A stretch of DNA of 8,498 nucleotides, taken from NCBI GenBank assembly GCA_015068055.1, contig SVLG01000072.1, forward strand, positions 1 through 8,498, read 5' to 3'. This DNA is from Oscillospiraceae bacterium (GTDB taxonomy: Bacteria > Bacillota_A > Clostridia > Oscillospirales > Oscillospiraceae). Shown here piece after piece: positions 1 to 7,914 of this stretch (position 1 is the first letter of the stretch; each line of letters starts with the position of its first letter). The position numbers and the translations under genes were made by a program. Below the pieces are notes generated by a model that did no database searches, was not told the origin of the DNA, and saw nothing but the letters and a program-made list of their open reading frames with translations.

Positions 1-114
1 TCGCGTTACTTTGATTTTACAGAGGAGGAGTGGCTACAGACGGTACGCGCAAGCGTACCGGCCAGGTTTACCCAGCTGAACGAAAAAGCCTTCCTGCTGG
101 GGAGAAACCTCTGA
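1..114 (+). CDS. iorB: 3' end of iorB (indolepyruvate oxidoreductase beta subunit), cut by the window start
   Basis: Frame 1 from the first base encodes the last 37 residues of IorB (beginning SRYFDFTEEEW and ending FLLGRNL) and a TGA stop at 112-114. The same codons occur in the complete iorB at 7915-8487. If the record is a circle this is that one gene seen twice and should not be counted as a second copy. If the record is linear it is the tail of a second, identical-at-the-end iorB. In either case it places iorB 30 nt upstream of paaK. Confidence 0.9.
   Translation, partial: SRYFDFTEEEWLQTVRASVPARFTQLNEKAFLLGRNL
41..60 (+). repeat. Perfect 8-bp hairpin with GCAA loop inside the iorB 3' end
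   Basis: CGGTACGC (41-48) and GCGTACCG (53-60) are exact reverse complements around the 4-nt centre GCAA, a GNRA-type tetraloop if transcribed. It lies in iorB codons for a TVRASVPA stretch and is repeated at 8414-8433 as part of the terminal repeat. It has no following T-run, so it is not a typical terminator. It may stabilise the mRNA between iorB and paaK, or be a coincidence of codon choice. Confidence 0.5.
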
Positions 115-144
115 AAATCAAAGAAAAGGAGCGAATACATAAAA

Positions 145-1446
145 ATGGAAAGATACTATCAGCCGGAAATTGAGTGCGCCAGCCGCGAGACGATGATCGC
201 GCTGCAGTCTGAGCGCCTCGTAAAACAGGTCAAACACGTTTGGGATAATGTTCCCTATTATCGCAAGAAGATGGAGGAGAAAGGCGTTACTCCCGATGAC
301 ATCAAGGGCATTGAAGATCTCCATAAGCTCCCCTTCCTTACCAAGTCCGATCTCCGCGAGGCCTATCCCTACGGCCTCATGGGCAAGCCTCTGAAGGACT
401 GCGTGCGTATCCAGTCCACCTCCGGCACCACGGGCAAGCGCGTGGTTGCCTTCTACACCCAGCACGACATTGACCTCTGGGAGGACTGCTGCGCCCGCGC
501 CATCGTGGCCGCCGGCGGCACCGACGAGGACGTATGTCAGGTCTCCTACGGTTACGGTCTGTTCACCGGTGGTCCCGGTCTCAACGGCGGCTCCCATAAG
601 GTGGGCTGCCTGACCGTTCCCACCTCCTCCGGCAACACCGAGCGGCAGATCATGTTCATTCAGGATCTGCAGTCCACCATTCTTTGCTGCACCCCCTCCT
701 ATGCTGCCTTCCTGGGGGAGACTATGAAGGAAATGGGCCTCACCCCCGATCAGATCCCTCTGAAGGCCGGCATCTTCGGCGCGGAGGCCTGGAGCGAGGA
801 GATGCGTCAGGACATCCAGAACACCCTGGGCATCAAGGCCTACGATATCTACGGCCTCACCGAGCTTTCCGGCCCCGGCGTTTCCTTCGAATGCAGCGAG
901 CAGCGCGGCATGCACGTCAACGAGGACCACTTCATCGCCGAGATCATCGACCCCGATACCGGTGAAGTGCTGCCCGAGGGCGAACAGGGCGAGCTGGTGT
1001 TCACCGCCATCGACAAGGAAGCCTTCCCCATGATCCGCTACCGTACCCGGGACATCTGCCGGCTGAGCCGGGAGAAGTGTTCCTGTGGCCGTACCCATGT
1101 GCGTATGATGAAGCCCAAGGGCCGTACCGACGATATGCTGATCATCCGCGGCGTCAACGTCTTCCCCTCTCAGATCGAGACGGTGCTCATGAAGCACGGC
1201 TATACGGCCAACTACCAGATTATCATAGACCGCGTAAGGAATACGGATACACTGGATATATGGGTGGAGATGATCCCGGGGATGTTCCACGAAAGCCCCT
1301 CGGAGATCAGCCGTCATCAGAAAGAACTGGTGGGCGATCTTCGTTCCATGCTGGGCATTACTGCAAAGGTCACGCTGGTGGCCCCCAAGAGCATTGTTCG
1401 CAGCGAGGGCAAGGCGGTTCGTGTGATCGACCACCGTAAGATTTAG
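145..1446 (+). CDS. paaK: Phenylacetate-CoA ligase (arylacetate-CoA ligase, AMP-forming)
   Basis: This 433-residue protein is full length for the PaaK family. Such enzymes make arylacetyl-CoA from an arylacetate, CoA and ATP in the cytoplasm, releasing AMP and PPi. Visible motifs are the phosphate-binding loop STSGTTGK (91-98), the adenylate-binding YDIYGLTE (233-240), YRTRD (299-303), the hinge region GRTDDMLIIRGVNVFPSQIE (326-345) and a C-terminal GK with the probable catalytic lysine at 423. A CxCGR motif (312-316) is also present, as is common in the family. The ATG is preceded by AAAGGAG at 125-131, a rather long 13-nt spacing. It follows iorB by 30 nt and precedes lysR by 34 nt. That context favours aryl acids derived from aromatic amino acids (phenylacetate, indoleacetate, 4-hydroxyphenylacetate), but the exact substrate cannot be read from sequence. 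It could run towards acid or towards CoA ester. Confidence 0.93.
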   Translation: MERYYQPEIECASRETMIALQSERLVKQVKHVWDNVPYYRKKMEEKGVTPDDIKGIEDLHKLPFLTKSDLREAYPYGLMGKPLKDCVRIQSTSGTTGKRVVAFYTQHDIDLWEDCCARAIVAAGGTDEDVCQVSYGYGLFTGGPGLNGGSHKVGCLTVPTSSGNTERQIMFIQDLQSTILCCTPSYAAFLGETMKEMGLTPDQIPLKAGIFGAEAWSEEMRQDIQNTLGIKAYDIYGLTELSGPGVSFECSEQRGMHVNEDHFIAEIIDPDTGEVLPEGEQGELVFTAIDKEAFPMIRYRTRDICRLSREKCSCGRTHVRMMKPKGRTDDMLIIRGVNVFPSQIETVLMKHGYTANYQIIIDRVRNTDTLDIWVEMIPGMFHESPSEISRHQKELVGDLRSMLGITAKVTLVAPKSIVRSEGKAVRVIDHRKI

Positions 1447-1480
1447 AATTCCTATATCCCAAGCAGAGGATTGTTTTGCT

Positions 1481-2362
1481 ATGACCTTAAAGCAACTGGA
1501 ATATTTCATGGAAGTCGCCAATAATCTCAGCTTTTCGGAGGCCTCCAAAAAACTGTTTATCAGCCAGCCTGCGCTGAGCCGCAGCATTGTTTCTCTGGAA
1601 AATGAACTGGGTGTTTCGCTTTTCACCCGCAATCGGCAGGGCGTTTCCCTGACTTCTGCGGGAGAGCTTTTGGCTGCGAAGCTGCCCACGCTCCAAAATG
1701 AGCTGCACCAGCTGATGCTCTCTGTGCGTCAGGTGAAGAGCGGCCTTATCGGGCATCTGAACATCGGTATGCTGGAAGGCCAGCAGATGCCGGAACGCCT
1801 GCGCGCAGCGCTGGACCATTTCGCGAAAAATCTTCCCTTCGTGGAGATCTCTCTGCTGCGGCTGGGAGAGGAGGAACTCCTGGACCGGCTGGAGAAGGGC
1901 GCGCTGGATCTTGTCTTTTCTCTGGACCATGGTCTGGATGAACTGAAAAATGTACGGTATATGCAGCTTGAGCCGGTTTCCTATTGCATGCTGGTTCCTC
2001 TGAACCATCGGCTGGCCGACGAGAAAACAGCCAGACTCAGCGACTTCGCGACGGACACCTTTATCTTCACCGGAGAAGGCAGAACAACGCCGGAAACGCG
2101 CTTTTTGCTGGACTGCTGTGCCAGAGCGGGCATCCAGCCCCGCAGCCGCTACGTGGCCAATACACAAACGGGTCAGCTCTGGAGCGAGGCAGGCTTTGGT
2201 GTCTCCCTGTTCAATGCCCGGCACCGGGCCTGTATGTCTCAGGACGCGAGGGCGATCCCCATCGTCGATCTCCCGGAGCGGCACATGGCGCTGGCATGGA
2301 AGAGTATTTCCAGAAATCCCTGTATCCAGCTGTTCAACCATGCGGTTGAGGGCGGATGCTGA
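1481..2362 (+). CDS. LysR-family transcriptional regulator
   Basis: This is a 293-residue protein of normal LysR length. The N-terminal winged helix-turn-helix (about 1-60) is clear: it starts MTLKQLEYF, then FSEASKKLFISQPALSRSI (18-36), then LENELGVSLFTR (39-50) and LTSAG. The rest (about 90-293) fits the two-lobed effector-binding domain, which is poorly conserved and gives no ligand. The start is supported by AGAGGA at 1465-1470, 10 nt before the ATG. The gene lies 34 nt after paaK on the same strand and is followed by a hairpin terminator, so it is probably the last gene of iorAB-paaK-lysR. LysR regulators more often diverge from their targets, so this one may act at a distance, on the iorA promoter region, and control its own expression through the operon. 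The likely effector is an aryl acid, aryl-pyruvate or CoA ester (inference). Confidence 0.92.
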   Translation: MTLKQLEYFMEVANNLSFSEASKKLFISQPALSRSIVSLENELGVSLFTRNRQGVSLTSAGELLAAKLPTLQNELHQLMLSVRQVKSGLIGHLNIGMLEGQQMPERLRAALDHFAKNLPFVEISLLRLGEEELLDRLEKGALDLVFSLDHGLDELKNVRYMQLEPVSYCMLVPLNHRLADEKTARLSDFATDTFIFTGEGRTTPETRFLLDCCARAGIQPRSRYVANTQTGQLWSEAGFGVSLFNARHRACMSQDARAIPIVDLPERHMALAWKSISRNPCIQLFNHAVEGGC

Positions 2363-2408
2363 CATTCCTTTGATATTTTCATCTCATTTTCTTCCTTTTT
2401 TCCCGCGC

Positions 2409-2442
2409 GAAGCCCCGCCGGAGCTGCTCCGGCGGGGGCTTT
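2409..2442 (+). terminator. Probable intrinsic terminator after lysR
   Basis: A GC-rich stem forms from AGCCCCGCCGGAG (2411-2423) and CTCCGGCGGGGGCT (2427-2440), with a CTG loop and one extra G in the right arm. The right arm runs into TTTG, so the T-run is short. The stem lies 46 nt after the lysR stop and before the thioesterase ribosome binding site, so it would end or attenuate the operon transcript and reduce read-through into the thioesterase. Confidence 0.7.
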
Positions 2443-2469
2443 GTGTCAGATGATGGCAGGAGACATACT

Positions 2470-2901
2470 ATGACTGCTGAAGAACGTAAAGCGATACAGG
2501 AGAGGCATCAGGCGGCCAGAGAGAAGCTGTGCGGCGTCTGTGCGCAGCTGTTTCCGGATGTGATCCACTGGGACACGGAGGCTATGGAGATGCTGAGCGT
2601 CTTCCATACCGATGAACAGATGGAGAATACCAGGGGCTGGCTCCACGGTGGTCTGATTGCCACGATTTTTGACAATGGACTTGGTATATTGGCTGATGCG
2701 CATGCAGGCGGCGACTCTGCACCAACGTCTTCTATACATGTGGAGTATCTGCGGCCGGTGCCGTTGATGGTGCCGCTATACCTTCACGCAAAGATCGTGA
2801 AGCTCGGCAGGACCCTCATCCATGTGCGGGGCGAACTGCTGGACGCAGCCGAAAACGGAAAGACCCTCGCGGCGGCTACCGGAATATTCTTCCGGTGCTG
2901 A
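2470..2901 (+). CDS. PaaI-like hotdog-fold acyl-CoA thioesterase
   Basis: A 143-residue protein with the single-domain hotdog thioesterase pattern of the PaaI/4HBT group: WLHGGLIATIFDNGLG at 57-72, with the HGG turn (59-61) and the likely catalytic aspartate at 68. A later SSIHVEYLRPVP strand segment is typical of the fold. The family hydrolyses acyl-CoA or aryl-CoA thioesters and acts as dimers or tetramers in the cytoplasm. I chose the ATG at 2470 rather than the in-frame GTG at 2443 because AGGAGA (2458-2463) sits 6 nt upstream of it and the GTG overlaps the terminator. It is separated from lysR by 107 nt and a terminator, so it may have its own promoter, though I see no clear one. Its nearness to paaK and iorAB suggests release of arylacetate from arylacetyl-CoA, but other acyl-CoAs are possible. 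Confidence 0.85.
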   Translation: MTAEERKAIQERHQAAREKLCGVCAQLFPDVIHWDTEAMEMLSVFHTDEQMENTRGWLHGGLIATIFDNGLGILADAHAGGDSAPTSSIHVEYLRPVPLMVPLYLHAKIVKLGRTLIHVRGELLDAAENGKTLAAATGIFFRC

Positions 2902-2904
2902 CGC

Positions 2905-2950
2905 TACAGGCAAACGCCGCCGACCCAGGGGTCGGCGGCGTTTGCCTGTA
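2905..2950. terminator. Bidirectional hairpin between convergent thioesterase and thioredoxin genes
   Basis: The left arm (2905-2925) and right arm (2930-2950) are perfect 21-nt reverse complements around a 4-nt CAGG loop. The core is very GC-rich (GCCGCCGACC) and is flanked by AAA and TTT. It begins 4 nt after the thioesterase stop and ends 5 nt before the thioredoxin stop on the other strand, so one structure can end transcription from both sides. TGCTTTT follows on the plus strand; the minus-strand exit has no clear T-run. Confidence 0.85.
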
Positions 2951-2955
2951 TGCTT

Positions 2956-3261
2956 TTACAGCATGGCCAGAATGGCACTCTTGGGACGGGCGCCCATGGA
3001 CTGGTTAACAACCTTTCCGTTTTTCATCACCAGCAGGGTGGGGATGCTCATGACGTTGAATTGGGCGGCCAGCTCCGGCTGCTCATCCACGTTGATCTTG
3101 CCAACCTTGATGTCGGGACGTTCCACGGCAATTTCTTCCACCAGAGGCACAACCATACGGCAGGGACCGCACCAGGGTGCCCAGAAGTCCAGCAGGACGG
3201 GTCTATCGGCTTCCATGACTTCGCTGTGGAAATTGTTTTTGTTAATATTGAGAGCAGACAT
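2956..3261 (-). CDS. trxA: Thioredoxin
   Basis: A 101-residue classical thioredoxin, a small cytoplasmic dithiol reductant. The active site FWAPWCGPCR spans 26-35 with redox cysteines 31 and 34. The conserved cis-proline is in SIPT (Pro74), and VGKINVDEQPELA (53-65) is the usual central strand and helix. The C terminus is slightly short compared with the common 105-108 residues. The ATG at 3261 (minus strand) is chosen because GGAGGA sits 6 nt upstream (3268-3273). The longer in-frame reading to 3441 would add residues unlike any thioredoxin and run into the epimerase gene. No thioredoxin reductase is next to it. It faces the thioesterase across a shared terminator and diverges from the epimerase. 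A TATAAT and a palindrome lie upstream. Confidence 0.95.
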   Translation of the reverse strand: MSALNINKNNFHSEVMEADRPVLLDFWAPWCGPCRMVVPLVEEIAVERPDIKVGKINVDEQPELAAQFNVMSIPTLLVMKNGKVVNQSMGARPKSAILAML

Positions 3262-3297
3262 TTTTTGTCCTCCTTGCTTTTTCTTTATTGTGGCCTT

Positions 3298-3303
3298 ATT
3301 ATA
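3298..3303 (-). promoter_or_regulatory. Candidate -10 box for trxA
   Basis: The minus strand reads TATAAT, a perfect sigma-70-type -10 hexamer, about 37 nt upstream of the trxA ATG. At the usual 16-18 nt spacing the minus-strand -35 sequence is poor (CAGAAA at 3321-3326 with 17 nt), which fits a promoter that depends on an activator or is only moderately strong. Confidence 0.6.
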
Positions 3304-3324
3304 GCGGCAGGGAAGATTGTTTTC

Positions 3325-3339
3325 TGTGACGTCGTCACA
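3325..3339. promoter_or_regulatory. Perfect 15-bp palindrome, candidate operator between trxA and the epimerase gene
   Basis: TGTGACG and CGTCACA are exact inverted arms around a single T, and beyond one mismatch on each side the symmetry continues as TTT and AAA. The TGTGA and TCACA half-sites resemble those bound by Crp/Fnr-type regulators, but the spacing here is 5 nt instead of the usual 6. The centre lies about 41 nt upstream of the expected trxA start point and overlaps its -35 position. The regulator is unknown. Confidence 0.55.
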
Positions 3340-3382
3340 AAAAGGAAAGAATGTTCTGTCAAAATGCCATGGAGGTGGAAGT

Positions 3383-4327
3383 ATGAGCATTGAATTGCAT
3401 AACGGCCATCTGTCCTGCACCATTCTGCCCTTTGGTGCCACGCTGCAAAGCCTCCGGGTTCCCGACCGCGAAGGCGCACGGAGGGATGTGGTGCTGGGCT
3501 ACGACAGCCCTTCTGACTATGCGGAGCGGGACGGCTATCTGGGCGCCACTGTGGGACGCTTTGCAAACCGCATCGCCGGGGCAGGGTTCCGTTTGAATGG
3601 TCGGGATTATCCCCTGTACGCCAACGATGGTGCGAACCACCTTCATGGGGGCCGGGTGGGCTTTTCCCACAGGGACTGGACCGTGGAGGAAGCACCCGGT
3701 GACTGTGCGGTTTTGACTCTTTTCAGCTCCGACGGCGACGAAGGCTACCCCGGCAATCTCCGGGTGCAGGTGACATACGCGCTGGAGGGGACGGCCCTCC
3801 GCATTCGCTATAAGGCGGAAAGCGATGCCGATACCCTGTGCAGCCTTACAAACCACAGCTACTTCAATCTCTGTGGATGTGGCAGCGTGGCGGAGCAGGA
3901 GCTCATGCTCTGCGCCGACAGCTACACCCCGGTGGATGAGACATTGATCCCCACCGGGGCGATCGCCCCGGTGGCGGGGACGGCGCTGGACTTTCGCACC
4001 CTGCGGCCCATCGGCAGCGGTTACGACCATAACTTCGTGCTGCGCTCTGCGCCAGGTGCTCTGCGTCCGGCTGCCAAAGCCCGCTGCGCCGCAAGCGGGA
4101 TCACCATGACGGTGAGTACCACCATGCCGGGGCTGCAGCTCTATACGGCGGGTTTTCTTTCGGAGCGGCCGGGTAAGGGCGGCAGCGTTTACAGGCCGGG
4201 TTACGGTTTTTGTCTGGAAACACAGTTTTTCCCCGATTCTCCCAATCAGCCGGGTTTTCCCTCGGCGCTGCTGCGGGCAGGGGAGACCTATGAGCACGAG
4301 ACGCTGTTTGAATTTGGGATTGAATAA
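3383..4327 (+). CDS. galM: Aldose 1-epimerase (galactose mutarotase)
   Basis: A 314-residue protein of the aldose epimerase family, which interconverts alpha and beta anomers of sugars such as galactose and glucose. Recognisable motifs are LGATVGRFANRI (53-64), the substrate-binding NHLHGG with His88, TNHSYFNL with the probable catalytic acid His158, YDHNFVL with Asp215, and LETQFFPDSPNQPGFPS with the probable catalytic base Glu279. The ATG at 3383 has GGAGG 7 nt upstream (3371-3375). An upstream in-frame TTG at 3317 would add 22 residues that do not match the family and is rejected. It stands alone, diverges from trxA, and is followed by a strong terminator. No galactose operon genes accompany it and it has no evident link to the aryl-acid genes. 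The sugar specificity cannot be told, so galM is the family symbol rather than a proven function. Confidence 0.92.
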   Translation: MSIELHNGHLSCTILPFGATLQSLRVPDREGARRDVVLGYDSPSDYAERDGYLGATVGRFANRIAGAGFRLNGRDYPLYANDGANHLHGGRVGFSHRDWTVEEAPGDCAVLTLFSSDGDEGYPGNLRVQVTYALEGTALRIRYKAESDADTLCSLTNHSYFNLCGCGSVAEQELMLCADSYTPVDETLIPTGAIAPVAGTALDFRTLRPIGSGYDHNFVLRSAPGALRPAAKARCAASGITMTVSTTMPGLQLYTAGFLSERPGKGGSVYRPGYGFCLETQFFPDSPNQPGFPSALLRAGETYEHETLFEFGIE

Positions 4328-4363
4328 CAAACAGGACATCCATTGGGATGTCCTGTTTGTTTT
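4326..4363. terminator. Bidirectional intrinsic terminator between galM and the acyl-CoA synthetase gene
   Basis: A 16-nt arm (4326-4341) and its exact complement (4346-4361) form a perfect stem with an ATTG loop. The plus strand ends in TTTGTTTT and the minus strand ends in GTTTGTTATT, so both exits have T-rich tails. It starts at the end of the galM stop codon and ends 4 nt before the convergent synthetase stop, serving both genes. Confidence 0.9.
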
Positions 4364-4366
4364 ATG

Positions 4367-6001
<1,635 letters not shown>

Positions 6002-6053
6002 GAGACAGGTTCCTTTCCCACATTTGCTTTATTGGTTTTAATCGCTAAAGTGT

Positions 6054-6082
6054 ATATTACTGATTTCCCTTTATTCTGTCAA
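6054..6082 (-). promoter_or_regulatory. Candidate sigma-70-type promoter for the acyl-CoA synthetase gene
   Basis: On the minus strand a perfect TTGACA (-35, 6077-6082) is followed after exactly 17 nt by TAATAT (-10, 6054-6059). The expected start point near 6047 leaves a leader of about 46 nt before the ATG at 6001. Only the -10 box deviates from consensus (4 of 6 matches). Confidence 0.65.
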
Positions 6083-6095
6083 GTCTTATAAAAAA

Positions 6096-6137
6096 CAAAT
6101 TTATGGTTTACTCTTGCATTTTTATGTGGTAAATTTG
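6096..6137. promoter_or_regulatory. 8-bp inverted repeat in the iorA/synthetase divergent region
   Basis: CAAATTTA (6096-6103) and TAAATTTG (6130-6137) are exact inverted copies separated by 26 nt. The right arm covers the proposed iorA -10 box and the left arm lies upstream of its -35. A pair of arms on one DNA face could hold a regulator, and the LysR protein encoded at the operon's end is an obvious candidate. AT-rich DNA makes chance palindromes common. Confidence 0.3.
6107..6135 (+). promoter_or_regulatory. Candidate promoter for iorA and its operon
   Basis: TTTACT (-35, 6107-6112) and TAAATT (-10, 6130-6135) are 17 nt apart, and the -10 carries an extended TG at 6127-6128. Each hexamer matches 4 of 6 consensus bases. 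The start point would be near 6142, leaving about 27 nt of leader that includes the ribosome binding site. This modest match suggests a regulated promoter. Confidence 0.45.
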
Positions 6138-6168
6138 CGATATCATTCATAGAAAGCAAGGGAAAACC

Positions 6169-7911
6169 ATGAAAGAACTGATGCTCGGCAACGCTGCTGT
6201 CGCCCGGGGCCTGTATGAGGCCGGCTGCAACCTGATCTCCAGCTATCCCGGAACTCCCAGTACAGAGATCACGGAGGAAGCCGCCCGATTTAGTGAAATA
6301 TACTGTGAGTGGGCCCCCAATGAAAAGGTTGCCATGGAAGTGGCTTTTGGCGCTTCTCTGGCAGGCCGGCGATCCTTCTGTGCCATGAAGCACGTGGGAC
6401 TCAATGTGGCTGCCGATCCTCTTTATACCATGTCCTATACCGGCGTCAACGGCGGCATGGTCATCGCCGTGGCCGATGATCCGGGCATGCATTCCTCTCA
6501 GAACGAGCAGGACTCCCGCCATCATGCCATCGCTGCCAAGGTTCCCATGCTGGAACCCGCGGATTCCGCGGAGGCCCTGGCCTTTACCAAGCTGGCCTTT
6601 GAGCTTTCTGAAAGCTTTGATACGCCGGTGTTTATCAAGATGTGTACCCGCGTTGCCCATTCTCAGTCCGTGGTGGAGACCGGGGAGCGGGTGGAAGTGG
6701 AACTGAAACCCTATGTGAAGAACATTGCCAAGCACGTCATGACGCCTGCCAATGCCCGCCATCGCCACCCCTATGTGGAGGCACGAACGGAAAAGATCCG
6801 GCAGTGGTCCGAAACCTCCGGAATCAATCGCGTGGAGATGGGCGGCACCAAGCTCGGCATCATTACCCATTCCACCTCGTATCAGTATGTGAAGGAAGTT
6901 TTCGGCGACAGCGTTTCTGTTCTGAAGATCGGCATGACCAATCCTCTGCCTGTGGATCTTATCCGCGACTTTGCCGCGAAGGTGGAAAAGCTTGTCGTGG
7001 TGGAGGAACTGGATCCCATCCTTGAAAACCACTGCCGCGCGCTGGGCCTCTGCGTTTCGGGCAAGGATCTGTTTCCCCTGGTGGGAGAGTTTTCCCAGAA
7101 CCTTGTGGCGGAAAAGTTGGGCGGCGCAGTCCACAGCGGCCGCGCTCTGGATGTGGATATTCCGCCCCGGCCTCCCGTTATGTGCGCCGGCTGCCCCCAC
7201 CGTGGTCTGTTCTATGCGCTGAAGAAGAACAAATGCACCGTTCTTGGTGACATTGGCTGTTATACTTTGGGTGCTGCCGCGCCCCTTTCCTCCATGGAGT
7301 TCAACCTCTGCATGGGTGCCTCCGTCAGTACGCTCCATGGTTTCAACAAGGCCCGCGGCGCGGAGAGCGAAAAGAAAACCGTTGCTGTCATCGGTGACTC
7401 TACCTTTATGCACTCCGGCATGACCGGCCTTGCCAACGTGGCCTACAATGGCACCAACTCCACCGTTATCATCGTGGATAACTCCACCACCGGCATGACC
7501 GGCCACCAGCATAACCCCACCACCGGCTTCAACCTCCGGGGTGAACCGGCCGTGAAGATTGACCTGGAGACCCTTTGCCATGCGCTGGGTATTGAGCGTG
7601 TCCATGTGGTGGATCCCTACGATCTCAAGGCTACGGAAGAACGGATCCGGGAAGAACTCGCTTTTGAGGGCCCCTCCGTTATCATTTCCCGTCGGCCCTG
7701 TGCCCTGCTGAAAACCGTGAAGCACAATCCTCCTCTGAAGGTGAACGAGGACAAGTGTGTGGGCTGCAAGTCCTGCATGAAGATCGGTTGCCCGGCCATC
7801 TTTATGGAGGGCGGTAAGGCGAAGGTGGATACGACGCTTTGTCTGGGCTGCGGGGTCTGCAGTGAGCTGTGCCCCAAGGATGCGTTTGAGAGCAGCGTAA
7901 AGGAGGCGTGA
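6169..7911 (+). CDS. iorA: Indolepyruvate:ferredoxin oxidoreductase, alpha subunit
   Basis: A 580-residue IorA subunit, close to the usual length. With IorB it converts aryl-pyruvates plus CoA to arylacetyl-CoA and CO2 while reducing ferredoxin; the enzyme is oxygen-sensitive and cytoplasmic. The pyrimidine-binding N-terminal domain shows SSYPGTPSTEI (24-34). CAGCPHRG starts at 339. The thiamine diphosphate-binding segment begins GDSTFMHSG (409-417) and continues to VDNSTTGMTGHQ. The C-terminal ferredoxin-like domain has two 4Fe-4S motifs: Cys530, 533, 536, 541 followed by Pro, and Cys558, 561, 564, 568 followed by Pro. The start has AAGGGA at 6158-6163, 5 nt upstream. It is the first gene of the operon; iorB starts 3 nt after its stop. 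It follows a divergent promoter region shared with the acyl-CoA synthetase. Whether Trp, Phe or Tyr derivatives are preferred cannot be read directly. Confidence 0.95.
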   Translation: MKELMLGNAAVARGLYEAGCNLISSYPGTPSTEITEEAARFSEIYCEWAPNEKVAMEVAFGASLAGRRSFCAMKHVGLNVAADPLYTMSYTGVNGGMVIAVADDPGMHSSQNEQDSRHHAIAAKVPMLEPADSAEALAFTKLAFELSESFDTPVFIKMCTRVAHSQSVVETGERVEVELKPYVKNIAKHVMTPANARHRHPYVEARTEKIRQWSETSGINRVEMGGTKLGIITHSTSYQYVKEVFGDSVSVLKIGMTNPLPVDLIRDFAAKVEKLVVVEELDPILENHCRALGLCVSGKDLFPLVGEFSQNLVAEKLGGAVHSGRALDVDIPPRPPVMCAGCPHRGLFYALKKNKCTVLGDIGCYTLGAAAPLSSMEFNLCMGASVSTLHGFNKARGAESEKKTVAVIGDSTFMHSGMTGLANVAYNGTNSTVIIVDNSTTGMTGHQHNPTTGFNLRGEPAVKIDLETLCHALGIERVHVVDPYDLKATEERIREELAFEGPSVIISRRPCALLKTVKHNPPLKVNEDKCVGCKSCMKIGCPAIFMEGGKAKVDTTLCLGCGVCSELCPKDAFESSVKEA

Positions 7912-7914
7912 ACA

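Larger units (their letters stand above)
1..125. repeat. Left copy of a 125-bp direct terminal repeat
   Basis: These 125 bases are identical, base for base, to the final 125 bases of the window (8374-8498). They hold the last 37 codons and stop of iorB plus the first part of the iorB-paaK spacer. A direct repeat at the exact ends of a record is the usual sign of a circular molecule or a cycle in an assembly graph. Joining the two copies restores iorB followed 30 nt later by paaK, a sensible operon junction. Confidence 0.97.

Noticed and set aside
1..125. Terminal repeat as a phage terminal redundancy or insertion sequence end
   Set aside because: The repeat is ordinary iorB coding sequence and spacer, no phage or transposase genes are present, and joining it simply restores an operon.
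118..1689. A 523-codon open frame on the minus strand opposite paaK
   Set aside because: It runs across paaK, the paaK-lysR gap and the start of lysR, and shows no recognisable domain. The plus-strand genes account for the sequence.
1487..2365. A 292-codon minus-strand open frame opposite lysR
   Set aside because: It almost exactly mirrors the LysR gene, has no recognisable motif and no good ribosome binding site.
3325..3339. Palindrome as a canonical Crp site
   Set aside because: The canonical site has six bases between TGTGA and TCACA; here there are five, so I list it only as an operator of unknown regulator.
3262..3441. N-terminal extension of thioredoxin to 161 residues
   Set aside because: The added 60 residues overlap the divergent galM gene and its start region, look nothing like a signal peptide or thioredoxin, and the internal ATG at 3261 has an ideal GGAGGA.
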